A stretch of DNA of 64,000 nucleotides from Arthrobacter pascens. Its GTDB lineage: Bacteria; Actinomycetota; Actinomycetes; Actinomycetales; Micrococcaceae. Below are positions 1 through 9,178 of this stretch, piece after piece. The notes under the pieces were generated by a model. That model did not search any database, was not told the origin of the DNA, and saw nothing but the letters and a program-made list of their open reading frames with translations. Where the stretch lies: NCBI RefSeq assembly GCF_030815585.1, contig NZ_JAUSWY010000001.1, positions 4,340,001 to 4,404,000 on the forward strand, written 5' to 3'. Each line of letters opens with the position of its first letter. The first letter of the stretch is position 1. The position numbers and the translations under genes were made by a program.

Positions 1-738
1 GTCCTGGGCACCGGCGTGCAGACCGCGCGCAAAGCGATCGACGACGGCCTGATCGGAACCCCCATTTCGGCCACCGCCACCATGGCCACCCCCGGGCATG
101 AGCTGTGGCATCCCAATCCGGATTTCTACTACCAGCCGGGCGGTGGGCCGCTCCTGGACATGGGTCCGTACTACGTCAGTGCCCTGGTCACCCTGTTGGG
201 GCCGGTGGTCTCCGTGACCGGTGCAGCCAGCCACACCCGCAGCCAGCGCACCATCGGCCGGGGTCCGCGCGCCGGCGAAGTGATTCCCGTGGACGTCGAT
301 TCTCACGTGACAGGGATCCTGGTCCATGCCGGCGGCGCCATCTCCACACTGGTCATGAGTTTCGATGCGGTGCGCACCAAGTCGCCGAACATCGAGATCC
401 ATGGCCAGGCCGGCTCGCTGGTGGTCCCTGACCCCAACCGTTTTGACGGCGATGTTGAGCTTTTCGCTCTGGGCGCCCCGGAGTGGGAGACCCTTCCGGC
501 CTCGGCCGGCTTCATGGAGGCCGGCAGGGGATTCGGCATCGCGGACCTCGCAGCCACCCCCGCCGGAGCGGAACCGAGGGCGGGCGGGGAGCTGGCCTTC
601 CACGTGCTGGACGTCATGGAGTCCGTGCTCGAGTCGGCCCGCAGCGGGTCCGCCGTCGCGGTCCGAAGCACCGCATCCCGGCCGGAGCCCGTGCCGCTGA
701 CCCGCCCAGCCATTCCCGTGGAGTTTTTGTCCACATAA
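1..738 (+). CDS. Gfo/Idh/MocA family oxidoreductase, C-terminal part (5' end outside window)
   Basis: The frame is open from base 1 to the TAA at 736-738, so only the last 245 residues are here. They correspond to the alpha/beta substrate-binding domain that follows the NAD-binding Rossmann fold in this family: a GGGPLLDMGPYYVSALVTLLGP stretch near the visible N-terminus, then a beta-sheet region with HGQAGSLVVPDPN. Such enzymes are NAD(P)-dependent sugar or inositol dehydrogenases in the cytoplasm. The neighbouring polysaccharide genes make a sugar substrate plausible, but the Rossmann motif cannot be seen. The gene ends 50 bases before the convergent diguanylate cyclase gene. Confidence 0.85.
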   Translation, partial: VLGTGVQTARKAIDDGLIGTPISATATMATPGHELWHPNPDFYYQPGGGPLLDMGPYYVSALVTLLGPVVSVTGAASHTRSQRTIGRGPRAGEVIPVDVDSHVTGILVHAGGAISTLVMSFDAVRTKSPNIEIHGQAGSLVVPDPNRFDGDVELFALGAPEWETLPASAGFMEAGRGFGIADLAATPAGAEPRAGGELAFHVLDVMESVLESARSGSAVAVRSTASRPEPVPLTRPAIPVEFLST

Positions 739-788
739 ACCGCCTTTTGGGGCGGCAAATCTGCCATTGTCTGGACAAAAACTCGGGA

Positions 789-1940
789 TCAGAAGGTGCG
801 GTCGCTGCGGGCGGTGCGGTTCCGGCCCAGTGACTTGGCCGTATACAGCGCTGCATCCGCGGAGGCGATCAGCGCCTCCAGGCCTGCTGTGCCGGCGTCG
901 TACGTGGTGATGCCATAACTTACGGTAGGCATCTGCGGTCCATCTGCTTTTGAGGCCTGCGCCAGCCGCAGGCTGATCGCGTCGGCGATTCTCTCCGCGC
1001 TGTCCGCGGTGCCACCTGGGATGAAGAGGACGAATTCCTCACCCCCGTAGCGTCCCGCCAGATCCGTTGACCGGACAGTGTCCCGGCAGGCCCCGGCGAA
1101 GGCCTGCAGAACCTCGTCCCCGGCAGCGTGGCCATAGGTATCGTTGACTGCCTTGAAGTGGTCCAGATCGGCAAGGATCAGGACCCCTGATGGCTTGGCC
1201 ACCGGCGGATGGGCCAGCTGCTCCGAGGCAAGGTCCAGGAATGCCTTGCGGTTGAGGAGCCCGGTGAGATCGTCCCTGGTGGCCGCCATCCGAAGGGCCT
1301 GGGTCTGCTGCTCACTGCTGAGCGCCGCCATGCTGAAGGACGCCACCACCAGCATCACCATGGTGACCAGGGTGGTGACCTCGGAGCCAAATATCGTCAC
1401 GAAGGTGGATCCGGCTTGGCCGTCCAGGAGGAAAGCAACCAGCCGGCCAAGATAGAAAACGGACACGCCGGCAGCCACGGCTGCCATCGGGATCCTGACC
1501 CGCGAGTATCCGGGCTCCAGCTGCCACAACTCACGGGACGCCAGGCCGATCGAGAAGCTCATCCCGGCAAGGAAAACGGGACCGCCGGCCCAGACATTGG
1601 TGGCAGGATTGTCGACGGCGGATGCAACCAAGGTGGCAAGCGGAATCCCGTTGAAGGCCCATCGCGGCGGCGGCATCGACCGCAGCGAACGGGCACCGGC
1701 CCAGACAGCTACACCGCCGTGGACCAGGAGCACGTTCCCCAGCGGGTTTGCCCACCACTGGTGCGGGGTGCCGTCGAGGAGGAAGGCGGCGGAGCCGGAG
1801 AGGAAGAACACCAGGGCCAGGCACCACCAGCCGCTGTAGGGGGAGCGTGTGGTCCGGTAGGCCGAGAAGTAGAACAACAGCCCCAGCGCCAGCGCCATCA
1901 GGGCAAAGGCGATCCTCAGGGTCGCTGTATCCAGAACCAT
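789..1940 (-). CDS. Membrane-anchored GGDEF diguanylate cyclase
   Basis: A 383-residue protein. Residues about 5-205 form six or seven hydrophobic segments, then a short linker leads into a GGDEF domain (about 215-383). The active-site loop reads GGEEF at 299-303, the catalytically competent variant, and an RSTD at 290-293 lies exactly five residues upstream, matching the RxxD allosteric inhibitory site of c-di-GMP synthases. It should make c-di-GMP from two GTP at the inner membrane face, with feedback inhibition. No EAL domain is present. No operon partner is visible; the next gene upstream is a separate tetR. Confidence 0.9.
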   Translation of the reverse strand: MVLDTATLRIAFALMALALGLLFYFSAYRTTRSPYSGWWCLALVFFLSGSAAFLLDGTPHQWWANPLGNVLLVHGGVAVWAGARSLRSMPPPRWAFNGIPLATLVASAVDNPATNVWAGGPVFLAGMSFSIGLASRELWQLEPGYSRVRIPMAAVAAGVSVFYLGRLVAFLLDGQAGSTFVTIFGSEVTTLVTMVMLVVASFSMAALSSEQQTQALRMAATRDDLTGLLNRKAFLDLASEQLAHPPVAKPSGVLILADLDHFKAVNDTYGHAAGDEVLQAFAGACRDTVRSTDLAGRYGGEEFVLFIPGGTADSAERIADAISLRLAQASKADGPQMPTVSYGITTYDAGTAGLEALIASADAALYTAKSLGRNRTARSDRTF

Positions 1941-2064
1941 ATTCCCCGAATTCCCCCTGGCAGCGAAGTGATGCTCGCCCCAGTATTACACTGCTCTACG
2001 CAGTGCCGCCCGCTAGGGTGGAAAATGATTCCTGGCGCTCGTCGCAGGCCCGCATAAATCAGAC

Positions 2065-2790
2065 TTATGGGCGCCCCAGCTTCGCTTGCGTGGAATCCCA
2101 GCCCTGCTCTTGAAGCCGCTCAAAGCCGTCCAGCAGCAGGTCGAGGGCGAACTCGAACTCAAACTGGTCATCGCATCCCTGCCCTACCACTGACCTATCA
2201 TCGTGCCTGGCGGCCATGGCAACCTGCAGGATGTTCGGATACCGCCTGGACATCTCCTGGAACATGGCGGCCTGGGCTTCCGGCGTGACGTCGGCCTCCG
2301 CCTCGTGGCTGCCGGCGTCGTCGAACAGCTCCTGGGTAAACCCCCACATGCGGCTGCCGAGGGCATGCATCACGTGGTGCGTAAGATCCACGGAGAAACC
2401 GCCTGCCAGGAACATCCCGATGAAATCATCCATGTACTCAAGGACCGCCGGCGACCGGCTGGTGCGGGATTCCACCACCTGGCGCGCCCACGGGTGCCGC
2501 AGGAGCGCTTGCCTGGCGGAGAGGATCCTCAACCGGACCGCGTCCTTCCAGCCGGGGCCGCGTGCAGGGGGATCAATTTCCCCAACGATGACGTCAACCA
2601 TGCCGTCGAGGAGTTCATCCTTGTTGGCAACATGCTTGTAGAGCGCCATGGGCACCACCCCGAGTTGCTGGGCGAGCCTGCGCATGCTGAGCGACTCGAT
2701 GCCAACGTCGTCAGCGAGTGAGACGGCGGCCTCCAGCACCCGGACCCTGTTCAGGGGGGTCCGGCGCGGGGCTTCGATCTGCTCAGTCAT
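2065..2790 (-). CDS. TetR/AcrR family repressor of the adjacent DUF2306 gene
   Basis: A TetR-family regulator with the helix-turn-helix near residues 25-60 (SMRRLAQQLGVVPMALYKHVANKDELLDGM) and a TetR_C-like ligand domain after it. The ATG at 2790 is chosen because AAGGAGAGG (2798-2806) lies seven bases upstream; the longer open frame to 2877 would run through the operators. The gene is divergent from a DUF2306 membrane protein, and two 15-bp palindromes sit between them, so autoregulation plus control of the neighbour is the simple reading. The inducer is unknown. Confidence 0.88.
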   Translation of the reverse strand: MTEQIEAPRRTPLNRVRVLEAAVSLADDVGIESLSMRRLAQQLGVVPMALYKHVANKDELLDGMVDVIVGEIDPPARGPGWKDAVRLRILSARQALLRHPWARQVVESRTSRSPAVLEYMDDFIGMFLAGGFSVDLTHHVMHALGSRMWGFTQELFDDAGSHEAEADVTPEAQAAMFQEMSRRYPNILQVAMAARHDDRSVVGQGCDDQFEFEFALDLLLDGFERLQEQGWDSTQAKLGRP

Positions 2791-2825
2791 CTGCACACCT
2801 CTCCTTAGGGGTTTCCTCTTGACAA

Positions 2826-2874
2826 GTGTACTGCGTACACCTAGCGTTGAGCTCATCAGGTGTACGCCGTACAC
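2826..2874. promoter_or_regulatory. Twin TetR operators GTGTAC-N3-GTACAC in a divergent promoter
   Basis: Two perfect 6-bp-arm palindromes at 2826-2840 (centre TGC) and 2860-2874 (centre GCC) lie 34 bp apart, centre to centre, about three helical turns. A TTGACA at 2819-2824 and TAGCGT at 2842-2847, 17 bp apart, form a plausible rightward promoter for the DUF2306 gene, with the first operator filling the spacer. Assignment to the adjacent TetR is inferred from position. Confidence 0.75.
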
Positions 2875-2894
2875 CAAGTCATGAAGGATTCGCT

Positions 2895-3554
2895 ATGCCA
2901 ACGGTTGCCACCGCCCCGCCCGTCAGGCGCTCCCGAGCCCAATGGCCCGTGCCTGCCGGGCTGATTCTTCTCAGCCTTATCCCGGTGCTGGCCGGAGCGT
3001 CGCGCCTGACAGAACTAACCGGAGGTGCCGCCATCACGCCTGCGAACGCGCGGTTCTTTGCCTCGCCTGTCCCCGTGGTGATCCACATTCTCAGTGTCAC
3101 CATCTACAGCTTGCTGGGGGCGTTCCAGTTCGTTCCGTCGCTTCGACGCAGGCGCGGCTGGCACCGTATCGCCGGACGCATCCTGGTGCCCGCGGGCCTG
3201 CTTGCTGCCCTCTCCGGATTGTGGATGGCACTGTTCTACGTCCTCCCGGCCGGCACCACCGACGTCCCGATTCGGCTGTTCTTCGGCTCCGCAATGCTGG
3301 TGAGCCTCATTATGGGTCTCTTGGCGATTCGCCGCCGGGACTTCGTGCGGCACAGCGCGTGGATGACGCGCGGCTATGCGATCGGCATCGCCGCGGGAAC
3401 CCAAGCCCTGGTGATCCTGCCCTGGATGCTCCTCGTGGGTCCTCCCGATGAGCTCACCGGGGCTCTGCTGATGGGGGCCGCATGGGTGATCAATCTTGCC
3501 GTGGCTGAGTACGTCATCCACCGGCGATCACTGCTATCCGCGCGGACGCAATGA
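2895..3554 (+). CDS. DUF2306 family integral membrane protein
   Basis: A 219-residue protein with about six or seven membrane helices, including SVTIYSLLGAFQFVPSLRRRRGWHRIAGRI, the conserved core with basic loop and histidine seen in DUF2306 proteins. No function is established for the family. The ATG at 2895 has GAAGG upstream; an upstream in-frame ATG at 2826 lies inside the first operator and is rejected. Tight coupling to a divergent TetR suggests induction by a small molecule. Confidence 0.82.
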   Translation: MPTVATAPPVRRSRAQWPVPAGLILLSLIPVLAGASRLTELTGGAAITPANARFFASPVPVVIHILSVTIYSLLGAFQFVPSLRRRRGWHRIAGRILVPAGLLAALSGLWMALFYVLPAGTTDVPIRLFFGSAMLVSLIMGLLAIRRRDFVRHSAWMTRGYAIGIAAGTQALVILPWMLLVGPPDELTGALLMGAAWVINLAVAEYVIHRRSLLSARTQ

Positions 3555-3692
3555 GTCTTCAGTCAACGTGGCGTGAAACCGGCCCCCATTGCCCTAGCCG
3601 AACGCCGCTCCGTGGGGTTAGAGTTGGAAACCGGTCAGGCGTCCCGCTTCGGAGGTGCCCGTAAGGACCGGGAGAGAACGGAGGTGGTTTTG

Positions 3693-3773
3693 ATGACTGT
3701 TACAGCCGCGCGCCTTGTGCGCCCCGCAAACGTCAAACCAACCACCCCTGTCTCCAGCTTCCGCACCGCATAG
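3693..3773 (+). CDS. Putative 26-residue leader peptide upstream of rsgA
   Basis: A short ORF with GGAGGTGG at 3680-3687, an essentially perfect Shine-Dalgarno, five bases before ATG 3693, and TAG at 3771-3773. The peptide begins MTVTAARLVRPANVK and is rich in Val, Thr, Ala, Arg and Pro, with no cysteine or long hydrophobic run. It ends 82 bases before the TTG start of rsgA and in another frame. Its signal is stronger than that of rsgA itself. It may be a regulatory leader or an independent small protein; nothing in the sequence identifies a function. Confidence 0.45.
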   Translation: MTVTAARLVRPANVKPTTPVSSFRTA

Positions 3774-3855
3774 GGCACACTGCCCGCACGCCAGAACACC
3801 TTGGGCCTCGCCCGGGGACTGGCCGGTGCCAGGGGACATATCCCGAGGTATCACA

Positions 3856-5019
3856 TTGAAAAATTCTTCAGGCACAAGCCTGGACAGTCTTGTTGAATCT
3901 ATTTCTACCGAACCCGAGCAAGCCGGACCGTTCCTTTACGGCTATTCCACCGCCGTCGCACAGCACTTCGATGAACACCCGGCACCGGGACCCTGCGAAC
4001 GCGGGCGGGTGGTGCGGGTTGACCGCAGCCTCGTCCTGGTCGCGGTCGGCGCGGAGCTCCTCCACCTGCCCTACCCGCTCGACGCCGGCGTTCCCGTTAC
4101 CGGGGACTGGGTATGGATCGGACCCAACCGCGGAGGGGACCGCCAGATCGTGGACGTACTCCCCCGGCGTTCAGAGCTCAGTCGCAAGCGGGCCTTCGAG
4201 GCCTCCTCCGCCGCGCAGGCCCTGGCCGCCAACATGGACGTGGTGGGCGTAGTGGTACCGGCTGACCGGCCCCTGACGCACAACCGCCTCGAACGCACCC
4301 TCGTCGCCGCTTGGGATTCCGGCGCTGTTCCCCTAGTGATCATCACCAAGGCGGACCTGGCCGACGTGGCGGACGACGTCGTCGGGAAGGCAATCCTGCA
4401 GGCGGCGGGCGTCGCTGTGGTCACCACGTCTGCCGAGAACGGCGACGGGATGGACGAACTGCTGGCCCACCTGCCGCCAAACTGCACGCTTGTCCTCCTG
4501 GGGCCGTCGGGGGCAGGGAAGTCCACGCTGATCAATGCATTGGTGGGCCGCAACGTGCAGGACACTGGCGAAGTCCGGTCCGGCGATTTCAGGGGCAAGC
4601 ACACCACCACCTCCCGGGAACTTGTCCCGCTGGCCAACGGCGCGGTCCTCATGGACACTCCAGGCGTACGGGGATTCTCGCTTTTCGACGCCGACGACGG
4701 CATGGAGCAGATGTTCGGCGATGTGGAGGAACTCGCCGGCCTCTGCCGGTTTTCGGACTGCGCCCATCAGCGGGAGCCGGGCTGCGCCGTGCAGGCTGCA
4801 CTCACTGACGGCACACTCGAGGACCGCCGCTGGAACAACTACCTGAAACTCCAGCGCGAACTTGCCGCGCTGGCCCGCCGCAAGGATGCCGCAGCCACCC
4901 GGGCATACCAGCGTGAGTGGCACCAGAAGGTGGTGGGAGGAGGGAAATCCCAGCGTTCGGCGGAGCGCGCCAGTTCCGAGCGCCAGGAGGAGCAACGGTC
5001 AAAGCGGAAGCGGCGCTGA
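3856..5019 (+). CDS. rsgA: Ribosome small subunit-dependent GTPase A (RsgA/YjeQ)
   Basis: A circularly permuted GTPase that checks late 30S subunit maturation. An OB-fold occupies the first ~100 residues, G4 (TKAD) comes near 163 before the P-loop GPSGAGKST near 216, then DTPGVRGF, and a C-terminal zinc motif of the form CxxxxxCxHxxxxxC near 296-309, followed by a lysine/arginine-rich tail. The start is probably TTG 3856, since homologous sequence begins about there and upstream in-frame residues are low-complexity. A palindromic terminator follows directly. Confidence 0.93.
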   Translation: MKNSSGTSLDSLVESISTEPEQAGPFLYGYSTAVAQHFDEHPAPGPCERGRVVRVDRSLVLVAVGAELLHLPYPLDAGVPVTGDWVWIGPNRGGDRQIVDVLPRRSELSRKRAFEASSAAQALAANMDVVGVVVPADRPLTHNRLERTLVAAWDSGAVPLVIITKADLADVADDVVGKAILQAAGVAVVTTSAENGDGMDELLAHLPPNCTLVLLGPSGAGKSTLINALVGRNVQDTGEVRSGDFRGKHTTTSRELVPLANGAVLMDTPGVRGFSLFDADDGMEQMFGDVEELAGLCRFSDCAHQREPGCAVQAALTDGTLEDRRWNNYLKLQRELAALARRKDAAATRAYQREWHQKVVGGGKSQRSAERASSERQEEQRSKRKRR

Positions 5020-5027
5020 CGCTGTAA

Positions 5028-5056
5028 GGGCCCGGACAGCGACGCTGTCCGGGCCC
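5028..5056 (+). terminator. Strong hairpin between convergent rsgA and the large hydrolase gene
   Basis: A perfect 13-bp stem (GGGCCCGGACAGC at 5028-5040, complement at 5044-5056) with a 3-base loop, just after the rsgA stop. The T-tract is weak on the + side (CTTAGGCAGTTCTT). It sits between converging genes, so it may act in both directions. Confidence 0.75.
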
Positions 5057-5076
5057 CTTAGGCAGTTCTTACGGGA

Positions 5077-8000
5077 CTATTTGGGCTTCTTGACGTTGAG
5101 GCTGTCCCAACCGATCAGGTTTCCTTCCGAGTTGAAAACAACGATTCGGTAATTCCCCGACTTGGTGGTTTGCGGAGTTTTCGCGATAACGGTTCCGGCT
5201 GCGTCAGCCTTGTACCAGCCGAGGCCGGACGAGTCGAGGAAGGCGTAAACCCATTCGTTGGCCGGAAGGTTCTTGAGTGAAACGTCAGAACCTCCCTCGG
5301 AGACTGTCTGCCCTTCCAGTCCGAAGTTCTGTTCGGTGGTGCCGTTCAGCTTCTTTGCAGGGTAGGCCGGGGTAAAGTCCGGCTCGTGGTCTTCCACTGC
5401 GGCACTTACCTTGTATGGCGTCACGCTGATCCGGTCGATGTTGGGCGCGTAGCTGGACCTGAGGAGGATCCCGGGCCAGGTGTCCGAAATGTAGGTCTCT
5501 CCGTCGAAGTTGGGCAGTTCTTCCGAGCTGAAGGCGATGGAATTCGTGCCTGCCTGGAGCTCGACGGCGATGGTCATCTCCCAGAAGTTGTTCTGGTGGA
5601 ACGTGTGCGGGAACAGGACACGCCGTGATTCAGCCCCGTTGACGGAGATGTCTGCCGGGCGTGCCAGCGGGTCAGGGTTGTAGTGGGAAGCCGGTGACTG
5701 CTCCTCGTTTGAATAGCGGACGGTCAGCGCGTACGTTCCAGCCGTATCGACGATCACGTTGTTGAAAGCCAGGCTGTTGACGTTGCCCGGCTCCCCTCCG
5801 ATTCCTGTGACGGCCTTGCCGCCCTCTGCCAGGGAAAGGTCGGTGACGGCGGCGGTGCCGTTGACCGTTGCTTGTTCTGCCTGATACACGGCGGAGGCAA
5901 GAGTGCCATCGGTGTCCTCAGTGCGGACGCGGTCCACCTTGAGCGTGCCGGAGGTACCTGTGACGGTCACCTTGTTGATCCCGCCAGTAAGGAACACGGG
6001 AAGGCTCCTGGACTCCCCCACATCGGTAATGGCCTGGCCGTTCACGGACAGCGCCCCCGTGCCGCCTCCCAGTGTGTCAATGCCAAGGGTGGATTCGCCG
6101 TCCTCCTGTGAATAGACCCAGAAAGTAGCCGACTGGCCCGGAGCAAGCGCCGCGACGCCGGATGCCGAGGTGTTGCTGGCCGAGTAGTCGAGGGTTGCCT
6201 CGTGGAGGGTTGCGTACTCCGCTTCGTACAGCCGTTGCCCGGCGTCGGGGTTTGCCAGGGCGAGGTCGATCTTGTCGACGATGGCGTCACCCTTTGTTGC
6301 CTTGGTTCCGTCCAGGCTTCGTGCGGCGAGGGAGATGACGTGATTGCCGGCTGTCAGGTCGACGGCGGTGTCCGTGTGGTCCCACACCACCCATTTGTAG
6401 CCAAGGGTGAGGAAGATTTCCTGTTCGACTTTCCCATCCACGGTGACAAAGACGTTGGTCGGCCCCTGTTCCTGGATGAGGTTGAAGGTGTTGAGGGAGT
6501 TCGCGAAAACGCTGAGGTCGTATTTACCGTCCTGGGGAACGGACACGTTGAAATCAAGCTTGACGTCTGATCCGGAGCGTAGCCCGCCCACGTTGTAGCC
6601 GCCTGAGGTGTAGAACTTTCCGACGTCGGCAGGCCGGCCTTCGGGGCCGTTGCGGCTCCAGCCGGTGCCGGTGTGCCCCGCGTCTTCCGCTTCGTAGGTG
6701 GCCTGCCATAGCTTGGGAGCCTGGGCGGTCACGGAAGTGTGGGTTCCCGGAGTCAGGATGATCTCGTAGGCCGAGGATTCCTTGACGGCGGGCAGTCCGG
6801 CTGCCCCGAAGTCGAAGAAGACCGAACCGTCCACGACAGGAAGCTCGATGTCCTTGATGACCTCGGGTCCCTGCGAGTCTCCGATCTGGCCTGTCCACTG
6901 GACCTCGCGGATGCTGGCGTGGACACTTCCGCCGAAGAGTGCGCTGTCAACGTGGTCGAACCTCACGTGGGCGGAACCCGAGGAGCCGCCGAAGAGCGCG
7001 CGTGCTTGTTTCTTTGGGGCGTCCAGGGTGGCTACGCCCTGCAGGGTGTAGCTCTTGTCCGGCGACGGCGGGGACACCTTGACGGTGTGGCCCGACATCT
7101 GCGCGTACGAGTTCAAGAGCCACCATTGACCGTTGCCGCGGTTGGCCTGGACCGCCGAGTCGCTGAGGTTCCCGTCAATGTTCCAGTAGGCGATGTCCGC
7201 GTCGACCTTCGCTTCCTCGATAGCCGAGACCCACTGGATCATCTGGCCTGGAACGGAGGTGTGGTAATTGTGGGCGTACTCGTTGATGTTGATGGGCAGG
7301 TCCTTGCCTGCGTGGCCAGTTCCGGCAAAAAGTTCGTCTTCCCAGGCGCGGTACGTCTTAACGCTGCTGCGGATCTTGGCCGGATCACTGAGCTCGTGCC
7401 AGGTCATGACGTCCGGAACTGTTCCGGCGTCCACTGTGTGCTGAAGGAAGCCCTTGACTTGACCGAAGAGCAGGCTGGTGTTTGGACCGGCGATCCGGGC
7501 CTGGGGCATTTTGCCCTTGATAAGCGCATGCACTTCGTCCCACGCCTTGAAGTATTCAGTCGGGTTACTGAGCCAGCTGACCCGGTTGTAGCTCCAGTCA
7601 CCGGTACCGAACATGTTGCCTTCAGGCTCATTGAAGGGCACGAAGACGATGTTGTCCTGATACTCCGGCTCAAGAGTGAGGACCTGGTCCACCTGAAGGG
7701 CTATTTTCTCCTTGAAGAGTGCCATCTTTTCGGCCGGGGTGCTGCCCGGCCACTCATAAGGAAAACCGCGGTGGATGTCCGTCATGTAGATGTAGACATC
7801 GCCGTCGGAGCTGTCAGCCAATGCCTTGACCACTTCGAGGGCGTCTGCGCCAGGGTGTTGCGGGCCGTCCTGGGCTTTTGTGGACACTGTCCGAAGGTTG
7901 ATTCCGTCAATGAGGTTGTTCGACGGCAAACCCTCACCGTAGAGACCGTAGAGGGTTCCGGAGGCACCTCCGTGGAAGGCCCCTGTGTCTGTCCCCAGAT

Positions 8001-9060
8001 CAATCGAGAGTTCGCCTTCCCGCACTACCGTAACTGCGGCGGAGACTGGGCGGCCTGCTGCCGAACCGTTAACGGTAAAGCTGCCCCGTTGCGCGTACAG
8101 GGAAGGGTCCACGGGGTCCCATTGGATGCCCACCTGCCGGTCGAAGCCGTCACTGAAGGAGGATCCGACGGCGGCAGGCAGCTGGGGTGCGACGCCCTCA
8201 GCCGTGCGGACATCGAAAGCGGTCTGCTTCAGCCCGGTCGGCGTGGGAGTATCACCGGCGGCAAGGTCGCCCACCTGCTCAGCCGTGAGGGCCGTGCCAT
8301 AGACGCGGAAATCGTCGATGTCACCCTGGAACAGGGGATCGGGATACGTTGATTTTCCGATGTATCCGGCCCTCGTGGACGTTGCGCTGAGAAGCTCGCC
8401 AGCGCTCATCGTGGTCGGCGCGGAACCGACAGCGGCGCCGTCGAGGTAGGTTGTCAGCCTGTCCTGGGCAGTATCCAGCGTCACCGTGAGGGTTTTCCAG
8501 GCACCGCCCGGCAGGGCCTGCGAGGCGGAGACCTTGGCCTCGGCGCCCGCCCCCGCGGACGTAATGGCACTGCGAAGGACTCCGTCCCCGTTATAGGGCG
8601 TGGTGAGCAGGTACCTGGTGGTGTCGGTGCCCAGGCCGAACAGCCATTGCCACGGCGTGGTTGAGGCGTTCCATCTCACCCGGGTGGAGACGGTGAGATC
8701 GGTCCTGCCCTCGAGGATGGACTTGGGGAGTTCAACATACGCTCCGCTGGATGCCGGGGAGCCGCCGGGGAGCGCGAGCGCACCCGAACCGGCGTCGGCA
8801 CCGGGAACGATGGCGGCGCTGGCCGGATTGATGACCTTGGCATTCCGGTTGTTGCCTGACGTGTCGGCTATGGTGCCGGCGTCGAGCGCATCAAAGTCAT
8901 ACTGGGCCAGCAGGCTCTCGGCGGGGCTGGGGGCGGCAAAAGCAGCCGGTTGGACAATTGCTGCGCCGGCCAGGGTGGCGGCAATTGCGCCGCATGTCAC
9001 CTTGGCCGAAACGGCCAATAGCTGTTGTCCTGGGGTACGTCGCGGACTTCTCTGTGGCAC
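5077..9060 (-). CDS. Secreted 1327-residue multidomain glycoside hydrolase (LamG, GH-A/GH39-like barrel, three CBM6/35-like modules)
   Basis: A signal peptide ends near AFA-APS (~42). Residues ~50-265 look like a LamG/concanavalin module, ~300-350 an Ig-like strand region, and ~365-660 a (beta/alpha)8 domain with FNEPE (acid/base Glu478) and NINEY (nucleophile candidate Glu594), the clan GH-A layout. Three stretches starting YEAED (~789), YEAEY (~945) and YQAEQ (~1075) resemble carbohydrate-binding CBM6/CBM35 modules; the last ~80 residues are a separate small domain. GH39-like is my best family guess. The GH127 neighbour suggests it releases arabinose-containing fragments. The start is GTG 9060. 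Confidence 0.8.
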   Translation of the reverse strand: MPQRSPRRTPGQQLLAVSAKVTCGAIAATLAGAAIVQPAAFAAPSPAESLLAQYDFDALDAGTIADTSGNNRNAKVINPASAAIVPGADAGSGALALPGGSPASSGAYVELPKSILEGRTDLTVSTRVRWNASTTPWQWLFGLGTDTTRYLLTTPYNGDGVLRSAITSAGAGAEAKVSASQALPGGAWKTLTVTLDTAQDRLTTYLDGAAVGSAPTTMSAGELLSATSTRAGYIGKSTYPDPLFQGDIDDFRVYGTALTAEQVGDLAAGDTPTPTGLKQTAFDVRTAEGVAPQLPAAVGSSFSDGFDRQVGIQWDPVDPSLYAQRGSFTVNGSAAGRPVSAAVTVVREGELSIDLGTDTGAFHGGASGTLYGLYGEGLPSNNLIDGINLRTVSTKAQDGPQHPGADALEVVKALADSSDGDVYIYMTDIHRGFPYEWPGSTPAEKMALFKEKIALQVDQVLTLEPEYQDNIVFVPFNEPEGNMFGTGDWSYNRVSWLSNPTEYFKAWDEVHALIKGKMPQARIAGPNTSLLFGQVKGFLQHTVDAGTVPDVMTWHELSDPAKIRSSVKTYRAWEDELFAGTGHAGKDLPININEYAHNYHTSVPGQMIQWVSAIEEAKVDADIAYWNIDGNLSDSAVQANRGNGQWWLLNSYAQMSGHTVKVSPPSPDKSYTLQGVATLDAPKKQARALFGGSSGSAHVRFDHVDSALFGGSVHASIREVQWTGQIGDSQGPEVIKDIELPVVDGSVFFDFGAAGLPAVKESSAYEIILTPGTHTSVTAQAPKLWQATYEAEDAGHTGTGWSRNGPEGRPADVGKFYTSGGYNVGGLRSGSDVKLDFNVSVPQDGKYDLSVFANSLNTFNLIQEQGPTNVFVTVDGKVEQEIFLTLGYKWVVWDHTDTAVDLTAGNHVISLAARSLDGTKATKGDAIVDKIDLALANPDAGQRLYEAEYATLHEATLDYSASNTSASGVAALAPGQSATFWVYSQEDGESTLGIDTLGGGTGALSVNGQAITDVGESRSLPVFLTGGINKVTVTGTSGTLKVDRVRTEDTDGTLASAVYQAEQATVNGTAAVTDLSLAEGGKAVTGIGGEPGNVNSLAFNNVIVDTAGTYALTVRYSNEEQSPASHYNPDPLARPADISVNGAESRRVLFPHTFHQNNFWEMTIAVELQAGTNSIAFSSEELPNFDGETYISDTWPGILLRSSYAPNIDRISVTPYKVSAAVEDHEPDFTPAYPAKKLNGTTEQNFGLEGQTVSEGGSDVSLKNLPANEWVYAFLDSSGLGWYKADAAGTVIAKTPQTTKSGNYRIVVFNSEGNLIGWDSLNVKKPK

Positions 9061-9178
9061 GACATGCTCACTTTCATGGGATGAGTGGGGATTCGAGTGA
9101 TGGCGAGGGGATGGCGAGACGGCGATGCGCGCCTCGCCGGGCGTTTGCTCCTTTCGGATCGTGGCGCCGGAAAGATAC

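Noticed and set aside
6739..8352. A 537-residue open frame on the plus strand, antisense to the large hydrolase
   Set aside because: Low-complexity Gly/Val/Arg composition, no ribosome site or domain; it mirrors the GC-rich codon pattern of the real gene on the other strand.
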